From: Nemertoderma westbladi
Taxonomy: Eukaryota; Xenacoelomorpha; Nemertodermatida; Nemertodermatidae
Assembly (NCBI GenBank): GCA_032718475.1
Contig: JAUCBJ010006107.1
Location: forward strand, 1-20,840
Direction of reading: 5' to 3'
Length of the DNA: 20,840 nucleotides
In this document: piece after piece, positions 10,482 through 19,939 of the stretch
Numbering within the stretch: the stretch's first letter is position 1
Layout: every line of letters starts with the position of its first letter
Notes under the pieces: generated by a model
What the model was told of the DNA's origin: nothing
Seen by the model: the letters and a program-made list of their open reading frames with translations, nothing else
Databases searched by the model: none
Position numbers and translations under genes: made by a program

Positions 10482-11055
10482 ATAATAAATATTACGCTAC
10501 GCGTACAAACTACTCAAACAAAATACAGACCGAACACTGACAGACTACTATCAAGCCTAAACAAACCACAGGACATGCAGACTCCGAAATGATTAGGGAG
10601 TATGCGCTCTAACCCAGTAGTGCGACTTATTCTTTAGTCGGGGGTTTACCTTACAGCGTTCGCTGCCCCTACTGCCTAATCGTACTTAATCGGACAGATG
10701 ATCTACACACGCGGCAATCCGTTCAGACTTAATAACAGCCAGACAACTATCCAGCCTACAAATTATTTAAATAAAATTATACGCTACCCGTACAGACTTA
10801 CACAAACAAAGTACAGACTAAACGATGGCAGACTACTCTCAAGCCTAAATAAACCACAGGACATGCAGACTCCGAAATGATTAGGGAGTATGCGCTCTAA
10901 CCCAGTAGTGCGACTTATTCTTTAGTTGGGGGTTTACCTTACCGCATTGGCTGCCCCTACTTCCTAACCGTACTTAATCGGACAAGTGCTCTACACACAC
11001 TGTAATCCGTTCAGACTTAATAACAGCCAGACAACAGCTCAGCCTACAAATTGTC
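10482..11055. repeat. ~288-bp tandem repeat pair
   Basis: Two diverged copies (about 10482-10769 and 10770-11055) share tacgctac, cagactact and a long stretch from ggacatgcagactccgaaat (10571 and 10859) to cagcctacaaatt. The copies differ at scattered bases and small indels. The second copy continues into the 915 bp duplicated unit. Confidence 0.85.
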
Positions 11056-11337
11056 TGTACAATCTGATGAGGTTTACACGCCTTCTGTTCAATACTGGCC
11101 TACAAACAAATAAAACTTGACAGAAATAAGTAAAAAATCTCAATAAAAAACCAGGGCTGCAGTCCCTGATTAATTATTAAGGCCTACTGGTATATAATAA
11201 TCAAAATCGAATAATACTGCTGTACCTGTACTGCTGTAGGTACCGGTCCGGGTGGTTAGGTAGTCAGGCCTACTGGTACCGGTTCTGGCAGTTGGGCCTA
11301 CTGACCTACAGATGTACCGGTTGACCGGTACTTTCAA

Positions 11338-11360
11338 CTTTATTGCTTACTGCAATAAAG
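11338..11360. other. AATAAA hairpin (copy 1)
   Basis: CTTTATTGC (11338-11346) and GCAATAAAG (11352-11360) are exact reverse complements around TTACT. Both strands therefore show an AATAAA signal. An identical copy lies at 12253-12275 in the duplicate. A poly(A) role is possible but unproven. Confidence 0.6.
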
Positions 11361-12252
11361 AAGCTATATCCTTTAATGTTCGCGCTTTCAGACCTTTGGC
11401 AGTTTAACCCGCCAAATTAAGATGTCTTCTAGATATTAAATCGCTTTTTAGCCTATGACAAGTATTTGATTCACTACACTAGTCGAAACCAATCCGTGCG
11501 CGACCATTCACCCGCTGGATATTCCCGGGAGATTGGGTTCGACGGTTTAATTTTGTTGCTATGTAAGCCTAATGTATTATTCGACTGACAGTATTATATA
11601 ATCTCTGACAATATTATTTACCTTCGGGAATATTAACAGTTCCTTTAGGACGTGGCGCTTTATCTACATAAACAGAGTTATGACTTAAACTACTCACAAC
11701 GATATGGCTTAATTATAATCCACATATATGGCGCATTCTTTAGGAATTGCTAAATAAAATAAAATAAAATACAGGACATGCAGACTCCGAAATGATTAGG
11801 GAGTATGCGCTCTAACCCAGTAGTGCGACTTATTCTTTAGTTGGGGGTTTACCTTACCGCATTGGCTGCCCCTACTTCCTAACCGTACTTAATCGGACAA
11901 GTGCTCTACACACACTGTAATCCGTTCAGACTTAATAACAGCCAGACAACAGCTCAGCCTACAAATTGTCTGTACAATCTGATGAGGTTTACACGCCTTC
12001 TGTTCAATACTGGCCTACAAACAAATAAAACTTGACAGAAATAAGTAAAAAATCTCAATAAAAAACCAGGGCTGCAGTCCCTGATTAATTATTAAGGCCT
12101 ACTGGTATATAATAATCAAAATCGAATAATACTGCTGTACCTGTACTGCTGTAGGTACCGGTCCGGGTGGTTAGGTAGTCAGGCCTACTGGTACCGGTTC
12201 TGGCAGTTGGGCCTACTGACCTACAGATGTACCGGTTGACCGGTACTTTCAA

Positions 12253-12275
12253 CTTTATTGCTTACTGCAATAAAG
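12253..12275. other. AATAAA hairpin (copy 2)
   Basis: Exact duplicate of the 11338-11360 hairpin, 915 bp downstream. Confidence 0.6.
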
Positions 12276-12662
12276 AAGCTATATCCTTTAATGTTCGCGC
12301 TTTCAGACCTTTGGCAGTTTAACCCGCCAAATTAAGATGTCTTCTAGATATTAAATCGCTTTTTAGCCTATGACAAGTATTTGATTCACTACACTAGTCG
12401 AAACCAATCCGTGCGCGACCATTCACCCGCTGGATATTCCCGGGAGATTGGGTTCGACGGTTTAATTTTGTTGCTATGTAAGCCTAATGTATTATTCGAC
12501 TGACAGTATTATATAATCTCTGACAATATTATTTACCTTCGGGAATATTAACAGTTCCTTTAGGACGTGGCGCTTTATCTACATAAACAGAGTTATGACT
12601 TAAACTACTCACAACGATATGGCTTAATTATAATTCACATATATGGCGCATTCTTTAGGAAT

Positions 12663-13887
12663 GCTTCTTTAACAGACTCACTCATACACAATGCTGCACA
12701 ATACTGCACACTAATCTGCCGATCTTCACTGATTTTAGTCACATATAAAAGGAACACAGACTGACTCATGTAGGGTCTATCAAATAACATTAGATTCACT
12801 TCAAACCACTTTAACATAAGTCACAATCGTTTATCTGTAACCTTTCTCTCTTACCTTCGGTATATCAAGAATATTGGGTTTCGGGGTTATTTCTCGTTAT
12901 TCCAAATATAATAATTCATCAACCATATTATGAAGAACTGACAGTAAATAGCAGTATAACAATATAAAAGTATGCACAGTATTACACAGTATGCAGTGTA
13001 TGCAGTACTGCAGTATGCAGTGATTACGAAATTGCAGAGTGTTTGTTTCGTCAGTTAAAGGATATATGTCCTTGTAATTAAACCTACTAGTGTTGAGCTA
13101 AAAAGCATAAAACATAAAACACTAAAAGCCGTTCTTTCGTGGCTTTGAAAAACTCGTGACTACTGCTCTATACGAGTATACCAACCACTCTTATTCCACG
13201 AAGCTCCCGTTCAACACAGAGAAAGAGCAGTGAGATAGGAAATTTTCAGTTCAGTACTCTGTGATTGGTCAAAATCAAGGCTAACTCAAAATTCTATTGG
13301 GAGATACAAAAACAAGGCTATGACGCAACCTCCCTAGGCTTGTTGGCCGATTAAACAGAGCCCAGATGCCTGCGTACAGCAAATCAGCCAATAAGCTGGT
13401 AACTTGCACTATTTTTAGCTGTAGATCACTTTGAGAGTATTCTTAGCGACTGGGGGGGAACTGGCCAACAAGGCAAACGAATCAGTTATCCCACAAAAGC
13501 TTTTACAGTGAGTGAACCTTAGCGTAGTGGTACCATTAATCAACCTGTCGTTCTGTCGTTCTGTCGCGTTCAATTTTAAACGTTAATAACTCGGCCAATC
13601 TTTGATGAAATCTATCCAAACTTGGTACACATGTTGTTTGGCAAAAGTTTAGAAATTTTCCAAGTAGAATTTCCGTGTGGCCTTCGAGAAGCTAAGATAA
13701 TAGCAGTTAATTAGTTAATTAAGTTGATTACGGTGAAAACACCATTTTCAACATGCCTTTTAAAGGAAATTAATTGTTTTACAGTATAAGATTTAAATAA
13801 TTATACTTAAAAATTATACAGTTATAATCCCCATACGCCATTCTATTATAGTTTTTAATTAGTTCAAGTGATTGGCTTTAAATGTGT
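12663..13887. other. Non-coding stretch with minor repeats
   Basis: No gene is recognisable. Contents: a TATAAAA word at 12744-12750; a nested cagtatgcagtg / gcagtactgc cluster at about 12975-13022; a 10 bp inverted repeat CTTGTTGGCC (13339-13348) / GGCCAACAAG (13463-13472); a tcgttctg repeat near 13547-13566; and AT-rich DNA to 13887. The sequence after 13570 resembles generic repeat-derived DNA but was not assigned to a family. Confidence 0.5.
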
Positions 13888-14334
13888 CTTTAATTGATCT
13901 AAACGTAATTAAACCGCACAATTATTGAGTACAAATTTAATCCTTCCCATTATTGGTCAAGTCTCTGCTGGTGTGGAGCTAGCTGCTGGGAGTTGTGGCT
14001 GTAGACTAAACAGAGAGGAATTGTAATAGGCAACCAGTATTGCTATTCCAGCCCAATCACTGAATTGTGTTTATTATAGGCTGGACGGGCCGCATAACCG
14101 TTCGACTACTACTACTATTGCTATCTCAGGTAAATGACAGATATAATAACATAAATACAATCCATGGCATGGCTGTTGTAGGCTTCTGAAATAGTTTATT
14201 CCACAATGTATATGTCTGGTTATTTTTTAATTGAATTTTTGCAAAGTAGTAAAATTAATGTTCTTAAAAATAATATTATTATTTTATATTATGTAACCTA
14301 GGAAATTAGCTACATTTTTTCGCTGCAGCTTTAA

Positions 14335-14400
14335 CCCTATTAGTACCGGGCTATAAAATGCTGTACAAATACCGGGGGGGGGTCATATTGACCCCTCCCT
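14335..14400. repeat. Left terminal and subterminal inverted repeat
   Basis: CCCTATTA (14335-14342) begins the element. ACCGGG occurs twice (about 14345 and 14371), and a run of nine G then TCATATTGA and CCCCTCCC occupies 14374-14399. Compared with the right end, about 29 extra bases lie between terminus and palindrome. Confidence 0.8.
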
Positions 14401-14839
14401 CTAAAATCTACAAATATTAACGAAAACGTCTGATTTTTTGTTTGTATGTAGGTATCACTAGTCTGGATCCGACCGAAAAAAAAAATTTTCAAAAAAATGT
14501 ACTGGAGTGGTAATATTGCAGCACCAAAATTACAAGTAGTGCACAATTTTCACAAAATTTGAAAGTTACATTTTTCGGCTAATTGTTTTTCAATACAAGT
14601 TTTCTGGGGCGCAAAATACATTGGAAAATATTTAAAAATGATATGATTACCATAAATGGCTGTTTAGTCCTCTATGCGTAGGAAAAAAATGAAAAAAACA
14701 AGTAACCAGCACTTTTCAGTTAGAACACAAAATTTTTAATTCACTTATACGATGCTATAAATTCTCATTTTTAGGTTTTCTAGGGCGCTGATTCTAATGG
14801 AATACATTTCAAATATGCCAGATCATTGCTACTTGTATT

Positions 14840-15665
14840 TTTCGGCGTAATTTGGCAAATTTTGGTGCTAGCACCAAATTTCGTACCCAACACCAAAAAG
14901 TACAAGTTTGCGATGTCCAGTGCTGTTTTTATTGTTTCCATCGGATTCAGGACCCTCATAAACCCGTATAACGTAAGAAACAAGATGATACTATCTACTG
15001 ATCAATTTACTAATTTTCCAAAATTTGGTGCAAAACAACAATTTTCACCCACCGGCGAAAAATACAAGTTTGAAAACTCTTATGAAATTTTTACTGATTC
15101 CATTGAATTCAGAACCCTAACAAACCCGTATAACGCAAGAAACAAGATGACACAATCAATTGATATATTTGATGGTTTTCAAAATTTGGTGCTAGCACCA
15201 CATTTTGCACCCACTTCCGAAAAATACAAGTTTGAGATGTCTAGTTCGATAATTATATATTCCATTGAATTCAGAACAGCCATAAACCTCTAAAATGCAA
15301 GAAATAAATTGTCACAAGCAATTTTATCTATTGAATGGATTTTCAAAATTTCGTGCTAGCACCAAAATTTGCGCACAGCACCGAAAAATACAAGTTTGAT
15401 GCGCTTGGTGCAACTCGTATATATTTCATCCAAACCTGAACCCCAAAAAACCCCAATTGCGTAAAAAACAAGTTTCAAACAATCAATTTACAAAATTGAC
15501 ATATTTCAAAATTTGGTGCTGGCACCAAAATTTGGCACCCGCCGAAAAAAACAAGTTTGAAATTTCTAAATCAATTTATATGAATTCCATCCAATTGCTA
15601 ACACCAAAAAACCGGTGTAAATCAAAAATAGAGATGTTACAATTAATATTTAATGAAATGTAATT
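14840..15665. repeat. ~162-bp satellite array inside the TTAA element
   Basis: Five units are marked by caagtttg at 14903, 15065, 15227, 15391 and 15552 (steps 162, 162, 164, 161). Each contains some form of aaaatttggtgctagcacca, then (c)gaaaaatacaagtttg, a tccattgaattcag-like word and acccgtataacg/caagaaacaag. Units have diverged clearly. The period is 54 codons for the first three units, giving a 155-codon open frame (14826-15293). The frame breaks in later units, so coding is doubtful. More degenerate traces may extend left to about 14500. Confidence 0.85.
14861..14878. other. 18-bp perfect palindrome TTTGGTGCTAGCACCAAA
   Basis: This palindrome is the start of the satellite unit. Related, partly broken copies lie near 15186, 15350 and 15512. 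It is a potential cruciform or dimer-binding site, position approximate to within a few bases. Confidence 0.7.
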
Positions 15666-15847
15666 TTCAAAAAACGTCTCAAAAAAAGTGCCAAAAGTAG
15701 GGTTAAAAAATGGTGCTATAACTCGAAAACTACCCAATATTTTTGAAAACGGTTTTCACTACTAGGAAGACAATAGATTTTTAGGAAAAGTCATAAAATT
15801 TCAGAATCCCAACTGCTTTTGTTTCAGAATTATATTAAAAAAACCAC

Positions 15848-15887
15848 GGGAGGGGTCATATTGACCCCCCCCCCGGGTTTAATAGGG
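15848..15887. repeat. Right terminal and subterminal inverted repeat
   Basis: GGGAGGGG, TCATATTGA (15856-15864), ten C, GGG and then TAATAGGG to 15887. It mirrors the left end except that the central TCATATTGA reads in the same direction at both ends. Confidence 0.8.
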
Positions 15888-17149
15888 TTAAGAGTGTACA
15901 TTGATTTAATATTATTTCAATACCCATATTACTTTAATTGATCTAAACGTAATTAAACCGCACAATTATTGAGTACAAATTTAATCCTTCCCATTATTGG
16001 TCAAGTCTCTGCTGGTGTGGAGCTAGCTGCTGGGAGTTGTGGCTGTAGACTAAACAGAGAGGAATTGTAATAGGCAACCAGTATTGCTATTCCAGCCCAA
16101 TCACTGAATTGTGTTTATTATAGGCTGGACGGGCCGGTCCGCATAACCGTTCGACTACTACTACTATTGCTATCTCAGGTAAATGACAGATATAATAACA
16201 TAAATACAATCCATGGCATGGCTGTTGTAGGCTTCTGAAATAGTTTATTCCACAATGTATATGTCTGGTTATTTTTTAATTGAATTTTTGCAAAGTAGTA
16301 AAATTAATGTTCTTAAAAATAATATTATTATTTTATATGTAACCTAGGAAATTAGCTACATTTTTTCGCTGCAGCTTTAAGAGTGTACATTGATTTAATA
16401 TTATTTCAATACCCATATTACTACACGTTCGTGGGGACTTCGCGCAGCACGTAGTCGGCAAGCCTTGGCATACGGTTCATATAGAGCAAATGGGGCATGT
16501 CTAGTTTGGACCCCATATCCCATGCTATAAATGTATTCATTCGATATACAATCATATGTTAATCCGCTAGGTGGTGTCAAATTGTTATTCTGCAATTTCG
16601 TACTTACCAGTGCAGCACTGTACAGCAGTACCGTACCGGTAGGCCTATGTCATTACTTCTGAGTCTCTAGCGGATCCCCAATTAAATGTCTTAACTTTTC
16701 AATTTCGTAAAAGATAGACTTCATGATTCTCTACAGGCCACCAAAATTTCAGCTCAGGAAAATGAGGCCTTCCCGAGAAATTTAACATTTTCTAAAAACC
16801 ACATAATCTGTCGTAGCTGACGTCAGACTGCATGATTTTTCACCAAACTTTACAAACTTTCTAAACTTTCTCTCTACTACTTACCTACTAAGTTTGGTTC
16901 AATTCCGAACGAGCGATGCCGAGAAATTCGCGTTCAAACATTTACCAGACAGACGGACAGACAGACGGACATGCCCCATTTGCCCTATATGAACCGTATG
17001 CAAAGGCTCACCGACTACGTGTCTCGCCCCACATCGGCATAAGATGCGTTGGTGTTGTATCACACATCTCCACATATCACACATCTCCACATAGATGTAT
17101 CAACAGTTACTCGCACAGTTTCGAAACTTTGCATAGTTATAACTGTATA

Positions 17150-17465
17150 AAGATCGTCAGTCTGCGTTTAGGAAAAATATTTTATGACAAAACAGGACAA
17201 GCGACGAGCGCAACGAGGCATATAATGAAGACGAGTACTGCGTTGACTAAATTATTATATAAACCACCTGGCTTCACATATTGATCGCATCCCTAGTTAT
17301 TATTATTATAAAGAGCGTCAGCCTGCGTTTAATAAATATATTTTAATACAAAACAGGTCGAACACAAAGAGGCTTATAATGAAGACGAGTACTGCATTGA
17401 TTATATTCCTATAAATCACCTGGCTTTGCATATTGAACGTGCGATTGGAAATAAGTTCGTGCTAC
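17150..17465. repeat. ~155-160-bp direct repeat pair
   Basis: Copy 1 (about 17150-17290) and copy 2 (about 17311-17450) share cgtca-tctgcgttta, aaaacagg, and ataatgaagacgagtactgc (gaagacgag at 17227 and 17381), and a cacctggctt-cacatattga-like ending. They are diverged and non-coding. Confidence 0.8.
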
Positions 17466-17516
17466 CCTTCCGTGGGTGGTAGATGTCGCGGTTATGTATT
17501 GGTGGTTAGGAAGGGT

Positions 17517-17530
17517 GGGGGGGGGGGGGG
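17517..17530. repeat. 14-bp G homopolymer
   Basis: An uninterrupted run of 14 G, with further GGG blocks on either side (ggtggttaggaagggt before, aaaagggg after). It may form a G-quadruplex and its length is likely to be misread in sequencing. Confidence 0.9.
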
Positions 17531-17683
17531 ATTAAAAGGGGTGAACACGTACTGTCCCCCTTTCTTTGATTGATTGGTGGTGTGGGTAAATTTCTCAAAA
17601 CCTGATTTTGTGATACAGTCGCTCAATTTTAATTTGTATATGATAACTAGGCCTCGTGCTGCGCAAAGGCCCCACGAACGTGT

Positions 17684-18237
17684 TTATACTGTATATAAAG
17701 TGTGTAGTGTTTAGACAATCTAAATCAAATTATAAAAGGAATCAATCCCGTTAATATAGTAGAACTACTGTACTGATGATATATTATCCAATAATCTGGA
17801 TGGTCTTTTATATTATTCAATGGTAACACGAAAAAAATAATTAAAATTGGTTACTTTTATAATTTATTAAATCAATAATAAAGTTACATTACATAAAATA
17901 CCTTTAATACCTGTAATTAAATTATTACAGGTTATTTATCTTGAGCGAAACATGAATCCAATCAGCATATGATTACTACATACAAATAGTTTCGTTACGT
18001 TAACCTTCTCAGTAAGGTAAGTATTTCCGCTTCTACGTATTGTTTCAATTCCAGTAACAAGTTAGGTAACTTTTATTTTAATTTCAATGCTTTCAAATGG
18101 TCCTATTTCCTTTTCCTTCAAGGGTTTCCAATAAGTTTTTCCCCACGTTCCAGTTAAATCCGCCCCTGGCTCGCAATACCAGTACTGACATCACGTATCC
18201 GTATGCCTGACCCAGGCTGTTAATTAATAAGAATGAG
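17684..18237. other. AT-rich non-coding stretch
   Basis: No gene is recognisable. The only clear structure is a stem-loop, ACCTGTAAT (17909-17917) with ATTACAGGT (17924-17932). Confidence 0.5.
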
Positions 18238-18358
18238 TTAATTGTTGAGGGGTGTTATCATATTGTCTTATTTATTTACATTGTATATTTAATGCACCAT
18301 ATTGTCTTATTTACATTGTATATTTAATACACCGCGTCACTTACCCCACAACAATTCA
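18238..18358. mobile_element. Short foldback (MITE-like) element, ~120 bp
   Basis: AATTGTTGAGGGGTG near the left edge is matched in reverse complement by cttaccccacaacaatt at the right edge, with about three mismatches. Inside, a direct repeat of catattgtcttattta...cattgtatatttaat occurs twice, about 40 bp apart. There is no convincing target duplication, so the mobile-element label is tentative. Confidence 0.4.
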
Positions 18359-18864
18359 CTTATTATTATTAAAAATATAAATAGTCAGTCAGAGTGCCAG
18401 TGCCAGTGCCACTGCTATTGCGAGTGGCAGTCATAACCAGTGCCAGTCACCTATCATCTATCGTTCTCTTCCAAGTAGGACACAGAAATATATTGATGAC
18501 AGTGAAATATATCGTCCATTATTGATTACGACATTTTTTGTCAATGTGTGGCACCAAATATATAAGTAGAACTAATTTGTCAAACAAGAATCATTACGAA
18601 ATAAACAAAATTTTATAAAATTAGAGATTTCTGGAGATGCTGATTATGAATTTGGCACAAAAATATCGTATCGCATTCATTGTGTAAATTTTAGATAAAT
18701 GCCATAGTGGCATAAGAAATGCAAGTAGCACATATTAAATATCCATAAATCATTAAAAAATCAACCGGATTTAATTAGGTTTAGTTTAAACCATTTAGTT
18801 GAATTCGTATGTTGCTCCAAAAATTAAATTCAAATTTTAATACATGCCAATCTGGAATGAAAAG
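18359..18864. other. Non-coding stretch with agtgcc short repeat
   Basis: No gene is recognisable. At about 18393-18450 an agtgcc word repeats, with a GCCAC...GTGGC hairpin inside. The rest is AT-rich and unassigned. Confidence 0.5.
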
Positions 18865-19040
18865 TAGCACAAATCACAATATATGAATTACAGTGCAATC
18901 TAAGGCTTCATAAGTTACTATAACTATATGAAATACAGTGCAATCTAAGGCTTCATAAGTTACTATAACTATATGAAATACAGTGCAATCTAAGGCTTCA
19001 TAAGTTACTATAACTAACCTTAGCACAAATCACAATATAT
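18865..19040. repeat. 3 x 45-bp array bracketed by 20-bp direct repeats
   Basis: Near-identical units start at 18885, 18930 and 18975 (gaaatacagtgcaatctaag...), the last ending at 19016. The perfect 20 bp repeat tagcacaaatcacaatatat sits immediately left (18865-18884) and, after four bases (acct), immediately right (19021-19040). There are no spacers between units. It could be an inserted array with a target duplication, or a local duplication. Confidence 0.93.
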
Positions 19041-19523
19041 CAATGAATGATGCTAAAGATTCAGATGAAGACATTTGGCAATCTCTTCGACAACTTGCTA
19101 GGATACTTATTATAATGCGCAACAGACATGGCCAATATGGACATGGACAATATTTCGGCGAATGATTTAATAAATCCAAAACATTTTGACAATGTTGTGC
19201 ATTCTACAAAAACCTTGAATAATGTAACTCAACTCAAAGTTTGTTATGTTCTTCGGAAATTGGATAATTTAATCAGGTGTGACGCCATTAAATCGCAGAA
19301 TGCAGAAATTCAAGCACTGGTAAACAACTTCATGTGACTGTACAAGTGGCATGTCAAAATCTCATCTTCTTCTTTGTATAGAATTAAGAAATCCCATTTT
19401 AATAAAGTTGATGAACTTCCACTTACAGAGGATATCCTTTCATTACACAATTATATTAATGTAAAGATAAAATCAATATTGTTAATAGAACCATCAGAAC
19501 AGGATAGTCGAAACACTAAGTAA
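19041..19523 (+). pseudogene. Degraded fragment of an uncharacterised 'PLTEDI'-type protein
   Basis: The first frame (from ATG 19043) reads DEDIWQSLRQLARILIIMRN. After a frameshift near 19115-19130, another frame reads NDLINPKHFDNVVHSTKTL and LKVCYVLRKLDNLI. A TGA at 19335-19337 interrupts it. The same frame then continues KWHVKISSSSLYRIKKSHF and PLTEDILSLHNYI to a TAA at 19521-19523. The order LARxLxxMR, LINPxxFDxVV, LK-GHxLKK-like, W-V-SS-aL and PLTEDI-L matches, from memory, a large uncharacterised family common in aquatic-animal genomes and often associated with repeats. Function unknown. Only its N-terminal part is visible, with at least one frameshift and one stop. Confidence 0.5.
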
Positions 19524-19939
19524 TGAACCTAAAGTGCAGTGTTGTAAAAGTAGGGTTAAATAGAGATATTACAGCCCAAACCACAAGCGAAGTTATGGAT
19601 TCGTTGTCAGACATTACAACAGCAGAATACCGTATTATGTATTTACTGTATAATATAATGCATGATAGCCAGCAAGCAGCTCTGTTGTATATTGCAACAG
19701 ATGGATGGTATACTATACTGTATCGAAAGCACAACACTAACTCTAACAACACTCTGACAACACTAACTATTATAAATTATCATACACACAATATTTCAAG
19801 ATGTAAATATTTTCATTGTAGAATCCAGTGACTGCTGTACAATATCTACTGTAAAATCCCAACAATCGGGCCTAAATAATAGATACCAAAGTACACAAAC
19901 TACTACTGGCGAGATCGGTGCCTGATGTCTTCCCCTAAA
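19524..19939. other. Unassigned stretch
   Basis: A 102-codon open frame (19523-19831) overlaps this stretch but has no recognisable motif and a low-complexity Asn/Thr-rich end. It may be chance, or worn sequence downstream of the pseudogene. No other feature seen. Confidence 0.4.

Larger units (their letters stand above)
10856..12662. repeat. 915-bp near-identical tandem duplication
   Basis: 10856-11747 and 11771-12662 (892 bp each, constant offset 915) match without indels where I compared them; the one difference I noted is 'aatccacat' against 'aattcacat' near the 3' end. They are separated by 23 bp ending in an (AAATA)n run (11748-11770). The copies contain an AATAAA hairpin, a GGG-CTGCAG-TCCC palindrome and a cluster of ACCGGT words. 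No protein coding is seen. The near identity implies a recent duplication, or an assembly artefact. Confidence 0.93.
14331..15891. mobile_element. piggyBac-like non-autonomous DNA element with TTAA target duplication
   Basis: A 1,553 bp insert (14335-15887) lies between TTAA at 14331-14334 and TTAA at 15888-15891. Its ends are inverted: CCCTATTA at the left and TAATAGGG at the right. Each end then has an imperfect palindrome, (G)n-TCATATTGA-(C)n, with CCCTCCC/GGGAGGG on the inner side. TTAA duplication with CCC...GGG ends is the hallmark of the piggyBac superfamily. The second copy of the host duplication has a single TTAA at the same place (16377-16380), giving a direct empty-site comparison. 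There is no transposase ORF, so movement would need a transposase from elsewhere. The superfamily call rests on the TTAA site and the CCC termini only. Confidence 0.85.
13888..16421. repeat. ~490-bp tandem duplication, left copy interrupted
   Basis: Left unit: 13888-14334 continuing at 15892-15931. Right unit: 15932-16421. Each begins ctttaattgatctaaacg, passes ctgcagctttaa, and ends with gagtgtacattgatttaata...cccatatta. Differences seen: five extra bases (ggtcc) in the right copy after gggcc, and a 3 bp difference near ttatattatg. The left copy is split at its TTAA by the 1,553 bp element at 14335-15887; the right copy is intact across the same site (16377-16380). No coding seen. Confidence 0.95.
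16423..17683. mobile_element. Foldback / inverted-repeat element with split right arm
   Basis: The left arm starts ACACGTTCGTGGGG (16423-16436) and runs to about 16501. Its outer 29 bp (to 16451) are inverted at 17655-17683 with two mismatches. Its inner part (about 16449-16501) is inverted at 16968-17021 (catgccccatttgc, atatgaaccgtatg, ccgactacgtg). So the right arm is in two pieces 633 bp apart, both ending or starting at CGTG. Between the arms lie an acagacgg short repeat (16945-16967) and a pair of ~155-160 bp repeats. No transposase ORF is seen, and flanking duplications are not clear. A competing reading is that the original element ended near 17040 with a worn terminus. Confidence 0.65.

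Noticed and set aside
11520-11540. tRNA-like gggttcgac word
   Set aside because: No matching A box, acceptor stem or cloverleaf could be built around it.
10856-12662. LTR pair of the minus-strand BEL/Pao element
   Set aside because: The near-identical copies lack TG...CA ends and are only 23 bp apart with no internal coding region between them, so a tandem duplication is the better reading.
12567-12817. Short open frames on both strands around the end of the 915 bp repeat
   Set aside because: About 60 codons, no motif, straddling a repeat boundary.
16401-17284. Open frames (16401-16595, 16899-17090, 16916-17284) in the foldback element
   Set aside because: They overlap the inverted arms and give related peptides (HAPFALYEPYAKA) because the arms are inverted copies; there is no known domain.
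18885-19016. CRISPR-like array
   Set aside because: The 45 bp units are directly contiguous with no unique spacers, and the DNA is eukaryotic.
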